This document shows positions 30,913-34,502 of a stretch of 34,502 bases of DNA, one piece after another (the stretch's first letter is position 1; every line of letters begins with the position of its first letter). Position numbers and translations under genes: made by a program. The notes below the pieces were generated by a model. The model was not told the DNA's origin and did not search any database. It was given only the letters and a program-made list of their open reading frames with translations. Source of the stretch: Myxococcales bacterium (GTDB taxonomy: Bacteria > Myxococcota_A > Polyangia > Polyangiales > Polyangiaceae); NCBI GenBank assembly GCA_025351875.1, contig JANXVA010000494.1, forward strand, positions 1 to 34,502. The letters run 5' to 3'.

Positions 30913-33900
30913 TCAGCCCTTGAGCTCCGTGAGCATCGTCTTCGCCCGCGTGAGCGACGGTTCGTTCTCGACGGCCCGCTCGAGCATCTGGACGGCCTTC
31001 GCCTTGTCCCCCTGCTTCATGCAGATCTCGCCGAGGTAATAGAAGACCTCACCCTTCGTGATGCCGCTCCCGGCGTCGAGCCGCTGGAGGAGCAGCGCGC
31101 GGAACGTCTTCTGCGCGCGCTCGAGATCGTTCGACTCGAGCGCGAGCACCCCGAGATCGCGGAGCACCTCGATCGAGCCTGGGTCGATCTTGAAGGCCAT
31201 GTCGAACTGCGTCAGCGCGACGTCCTTGTTCCCCATGGTCGCGAGCGCGCGACCGAGGCGGTGGTGATAGAGCGAGAGCTCCTTCGTGCGCTTGTTTCCG
31301 AACGAAGCGATGACGCGCTCGAGGACCGAGGCTGCATCACGATCGCGCTTCGCGGCGGTATAGGCGTCGGTCAGGAGGAGCAAGAGCTCCCTGTCGCTCG
31401 GCATGAGCTCGGTGACGCGCTCGAGGAGCGGCACAGCCTCTTCCGGTGCCTGGCGCTCGGTCAGGTGGATCTGCGCGGCGCGGCGAAGGAGCTTCACCTG
31501 CTCGGCGACATGCGCTGGCGGCGGCGGAATCGACCCGCCTGTCACCGCACCGACGGGCGCGGTGTACGGGTTCTCGTCGTTGAGGATGTCCGCGTCACCG
31601 ACGAGGAGCTGCGCGAGCTCGGACCAGTTCTTCGTCTTCTCGTGGAGCTGGCCGAGGCGTGCACGAACGTCCGCCTGTTTCGGATCGGCCACGAGCGCGC
31701 GCTTGAGTGCCTGCTCGACGCCGACGTCGTCGCCCTGCTCCTCACGTGCTTTCGCGAGTCGCAGCGCGATTGCAACGGCCTCGGTGCCGGAGGCCGTCTC
31801 GAGGATCTTCGAGAGCGCGCCCGCCGCCTTGTCCCAGGCGCTCCGGCCCTCGGCAAGCCGAGCCACCGCAGCGAGCGCCAGCGGATGAGCGCCGTCCTTC
31901 TCGAGGATGTCCTCGTATGCCTTCAGGGCGGCCCCGGCGTCCTTCACGCGAGATTCGATGATTTCCGCGAGGGTCATCATGCGAGCGAGCTCGAGGGCGT
32001 CCTCCCCACGAGCGCGCGCGCGACCGACGAGCTGAGTCCAGAGCTCCGCGAGCTCTCCGAAGCGCTCGGTCTTCTCGTAGATGCCGGCGAGGGCACGCGA
32101 AGCGCCCTCGTGGTCCGGGTCCTCCTCGAGGACAGCGCGCAGCGTGTCCGACGCGTCGCGCGGGTTCTCGAACCTCTCGAGCTGAAGCGTCGCGAGGTCG
32201 ATGCGAAGCGCTGCGCGGGCCTCGGGCGAGGGCGCGCCGTCGATCAGCATGCGAAGGAGCTTTCCGAGCTCCTCGTGCTTGCCGAGCTCGTCGTAGAGCG
32301 CACGCAGGCGCTCCTGCGCAGCCGCGTCCGTCGGTTCCTGCTCCAGGATCTGCTCGTAGAGGGCGATCGCGCGATCGCGCTCGTTGAGCTTCGTTGCGGA
32401 GACCTCCGCCGCGCGGTGGCGAAGCTCGATGGCCTTCGCACCGTCGCCCTCCGCGTCTGCGCGCTTCAGAAGGAGTGTGACGACCTCCTGGTGATCACCG
32501 GCGTCCTGGCGAAGGCGCGTCAGCTCCTCCACCGCCCAGGCGTCGCCGTCGTTGTCCTTGAGGAGCTCGCGCAGCACCTCTTCGCCGAGACGGGGGTCGG
32601 CAACGAGGTTCTCCGCCATGTCGAGAGCCTCCCGAGCGATCTCGCGCTTCCTGGCGGGCTCACCCTCGAGACGGAGCAGACGGCGTAGAACGGCAATGCG
32701 ATCACGCTCGCGCCCCGGGCCGCGAGTCAGCTCGTCGAGCGCGCGAACGAGCTCCACGTTCTCGGGGTCGAGATCGAGCGCCCGCGTGAACGCGAGCTCG
32801 GCGCCGCGCGGGTCGACGACCTTGTCGCGTCGCCAGCGACCGAGACGGCCCCAGAGCTCGCCGTTGCCGCCCGTCGCGACCGCGGCGAGGTTCTGGCTCG
32901 ACTGGAGCTTCGCGGCCTTGTCCTGAGCGTCGAGCGCGCGGGCGAGCGCGTCTGCGGCGGTCGTCCAGTTGCGTGTCCGCTCGGCCAGGCGCTCGAGCTC
33001 CACGAGGACGTCCGCGTCCTGCGGATCATCGACGACCGCGGCCTCCAGCGCGCGCTGGGCTCCGTTCACGTCGCCGCCCTCGTTCTCGAGGACGCGAGAC
33101 AGCTCGAGGCGGGCGCGGGTGCGTCCTCGAACGCCATCGGCTCGGTCGACTCGACGCGCATAGAGGCGTCCGAGGTCGGCTCCGCGGTTCGTCGTGCGAT
33201 AGACGCCCTCGAGGGTGTCGAAGGCGTCGTCGAAGAGCGCGTCTTCACCGAGGAGCTTCTCCACGGCTGCCCGGCTCTTGTCGTGCTCCGGAACGCGCTC
33301 GAGGGCGAGACGCAGCGTGGCGAGGCCCTGGGCTTTGTCCTCGAGAGCGCTGATCTGGAGGCTGGCGAGTCGGTGATAGAGGTCGGCCTGCTCGACCGGG
33401 CCGCTCTCGATGGCGATGCGCCGCTCGATGACGTCGACGAGGGCGCGAGTGTCCTCGAGTCCACCCTGGACGCGCTCGAGCGCGGTGAGCACATCGACGG
33501 TGTCCCCGCCTTGCTCCGCCGCACGTGCATAGGCCTCGGCGGCGCGTGGGAGCTCCTGGAGCTGGAGCTCGCAGACCTTGCCGAGTCGCAAGAACAGGTC
33601 GGCCGTGACCTTCGCATCGAAGATCGAGGCGGCGCGCTCGCCGAGCGCGTCTGCATAGCGTTCCCACCCCGGCTTGCCGAGGAGCGACGCCACACGCTCG
33701 ATCTCCGTGTGGAGGTCGCCGTCCTGGGGCTGCTCGGAGACCGCCCGCAGGAGCGCTGTCAGCGCGCGACCGAGATCGGCGAGCGACGTCTCCGACACCA
33801 GGGCGATGGTCCGGAGCGTCGCCGCACGCTCGACCGGATCCGTCTGCGCGCGCAGGCGCATCTCGAGCGAATCGGCGAGAGCGACGTGATTGCCGGCGGC

Positions 33901-34502
33901 GCGGAGCACAGGCTCGAGCACCTCTGCTGCCTCGCGGCGCAGCTCGTCGCGAGACTCACCGATGGCACGAACGGCCTGGGCCGCCTCCTCGTCGTAACCG
34001 TGCGCGAGAACCTCGCGGAAGGCTTCGAGCGCCTTCGCGTGGTCGTCGAGCTCGCTCGCAAGGAGGTTACCGATGCGGCGCGTGAGCACCGCCTTCGCCG
34101 CCGGGTCCGTCGCAGCGTCGGCCTGCGCACGAAGGTTGTCGAGCAACTCCGGCCACATTTTTTCGGCCTCGTAGAGGGCGGAGAGCCGCTGCATGACCTC
34201 GGCGTCGCCGGGCCTGGTGGCCAGCGCCTGCCCGAGGAGCACCACGGCCTCGCGTCGATCGTTCAGCCCCATCTCGTAGCAACGCGCAGCGTCGAGCAGG
34301 AGCTGGTGCTTCAACCCCTCGTCGTCCTCCCCGCAGAGCTCCACGCGCCGCCGGTAGAGATCGACCAGCCGGGCAGCGTCCTTGCGCTCCTCGTAGAGGG
34401 CGATCATGTTGTCGAGCGTCCACGCGCTGTTCGGCTCGAGCTCGAGAGCGCGCTCGTAGGCGTCGATCGAGCCCTGCGGGTCGTCGAGCATGTCGCGACG
34501 CG
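30913..34502 (-). CDS. Very large TPR-repeat protein (5' end outside window)
   Basis: More than 1190 residues made almost wholly of TPR-like helix pairs, for example DAYERALELEPNSAWTLDNM and AQFDMAFKIDPGSIEVLRDL-type units, repeated roughly every 34-40 residues. An ATG lies at 34491, but the frame is open to the window edge and the sequence before it continues the repeat, so the true start is outside. There is no signal peptide or membrane segment in the part seen. A Pro-rich break (TGGSIPPPPA, coded near 31510-31540) separates the last repeats. Such proteins are scaffolds; no partner is identified. The C-terminus is followed at once by the acyltransferase gene, which suggests an envelope-linked task. 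Several overlapping plus-strand open frames here are shadows. Confidence 0.85.
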   Translation of the reverse strand, partial: RRDMLDDPQGSIDAYERALELEPNSAWTLDNMIALYEERKDAARLVDLYRRRVELCGEDDEGLKHQLLLDAARCYEMGLNDRREAVVLLGQALATRPGDAEVMQRLSALYEAEKMWPELLDNLRAQADAATDPAAKAVLTRRIGNLLASELDDHAKALEAFREVLAHGYDEEAAQAVRAIGESRDELRREAAEVLEPVLRAAGNHVALADSLEMRLRAQTDPVERAATLRTIALVSETSLADLGRALTALLRAVSEQPQDGDLHTEIERVASLLGKPGWERYADALGERAASIFDAKVTADLFLRLGKVCELQLQELPRAAEAYARAAEQGGDTVDVLTALERVQGGLEDTRALVDVIERRIAIESGPVEQADLYHRLASLQISALEDKAQGLATLRLALERVPEHDKSRAAVEKLLGEDALFDDAFDTLEGVYRTTNRGADLGRLYARRVDRADGVRGRTRARLELSRVLENEGGDVNGAQRALEAAVVDDPQDADVLVELERLAERTRNWTTAADALARALDAQDKAAKLQSSQNLAAVATGGNGELWGRLGRWRRDKVVDPRGAELAFTRALDLDPENVELVRALDELTRGPGRERDRIAVLRRLLRLEGEPARKREIAREALDMAENLVADPRLGEEVLRELLKDNDGDAWAVEELTRLRQDAGDHQEVVTLLLKRADAEGDGAKAIELRHRAAEVSATKLNERDRAIALYEQILEQEPTDAAAQERLRALYDELGKHEELGKLLRMLIDGAPSPEARAALRIDLATLQLERFENPRDASDTLRAVLEEDPDHEGASRALAGIYEKTERFGELAELWTQLVGRARARGEDALELARMMTLAEIIESRVKDAGAALKAYEDILEKDGAHPLALAAVARLAEGRSAWDKAAGALSKILETASGTEAVAIALRLAKAREEQGDDVGVEQALKRALVADPKQADVRARLGQLHEKTKNWSELAQLLVGDADILNDENPYTAPVGAVTGGSIPPPPAHVAEQVKLLRRAAQIHLTERQAPEEAVPLLERVTELMPSDRELLLLLTDAYTAAKRDRDAASVLERVIASFGNKRTKELSLYHHRLGRALATMGNKDVALTQFDMAFKIDPGSIEVLRDLGVLALESNDLERAQKTFRALLLQRLDAGSGITKGEVFYYLGEICMKQGDKAKAVQMLERAVENEPSLTRAKTMLTELKG

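Noticed and set aside
30838..32688. 616-codon plus-strand open frame
   Set aside because: It is antisense to the large TPR gene, and the Leu/Arg/Glu repeats mirror the complementary TPR codons.

Overview
The window is high-GC bacterial DNA with strongly GC-biased third codon positions. The gene content points to a myxobacterium (Myxococcota, probably the Polyangiales side). It has a Pkn-type Ser/Thr kinase with an Ala/Pro-rich extracytoplasmic tail, many large TPR proteins, lipoproteins with no clear family, branched-chain 2-oxoacid dehydrogenase genes and a DnaK linked to TPR genes. This assignment is an inference from content. I see no rRNA, tRNA, CRISPR array, insertion sequence, integrase or phage gene, so it reads as chromosomal core plus lineage-specific genes.

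Layout. 1-3327 (+): the end of a TPR protein, a DnaK without the usual acidic tail, and a Pro-rich protein. 3606-6914 (+): a small beta-barrel protein, a TPR protein with a cyclin/TFIIB-like C-terminus, and a TolC-family protein. A second TolC-family gene converges on it (6934-8445, -). 8546-10802 (-): a REC-GGDEF diguanylate cyclase and mutY; a small TM2-like gene (10840-11052, +) diverges from mutY. 11059-13815 (-): a Ser/Thr kinase preceded by a periplasmic TPR/membrane protein. 13849-17369 (-): E1 alpha, E1 beta and E2 of a branched-chain 2-oxoacid dehydrogenase. 17623-19773 (+): a TPR protein with a C-terminal winged-helix. 19823-22332 (-): nadB coupled to a CPBP-family membrane protein. 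22484-24292 (+): etfB-etfA with a recognisable promoter. 24351-27291 (+): dnaX-ybaB-recR. 27308-28027 (-): a lipoprotein. 28093-28470 (+): ridA. 28487-34502 (-): a very large TPR protein (cut by the window edge), a DUF374 acyltransferase and two related secreted proteins.

How the genes work together. The dehydrogenase makes branched acyl-CoAs, used for iso-fatty acids and branched-chain amino acid catabolism; ETF can carry electrons from the following acyl-CoA dehydrogenase steps. dnaX-ybaB-recR is a widely conserved replication/recombination group. The kinase, diguanylate cyclase and TPR-winged-helix protein are signalling and regulatory genes. The TolC proteins, beta-barrel and lipoproteins are envelope genes.

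Most notable points. (1) dnaX carries a G GGG GGA heptamer at 25580-25586 in its linker, with a -1-frame stop three codons beyond the slip codon. This would give a 415-residue gamma-like product. (2) The E1 alpha protein has lost the residues that normally hold thiamine diphosphate and magnesium. (3) The CPBP protein lacks its expected histidines. (4) The TPR protein at 4397-5467 ends in a cyclin/TFIIB-like fold pattern. (5) A near-perfect 52-nt hairpin lies at 4315-4366.
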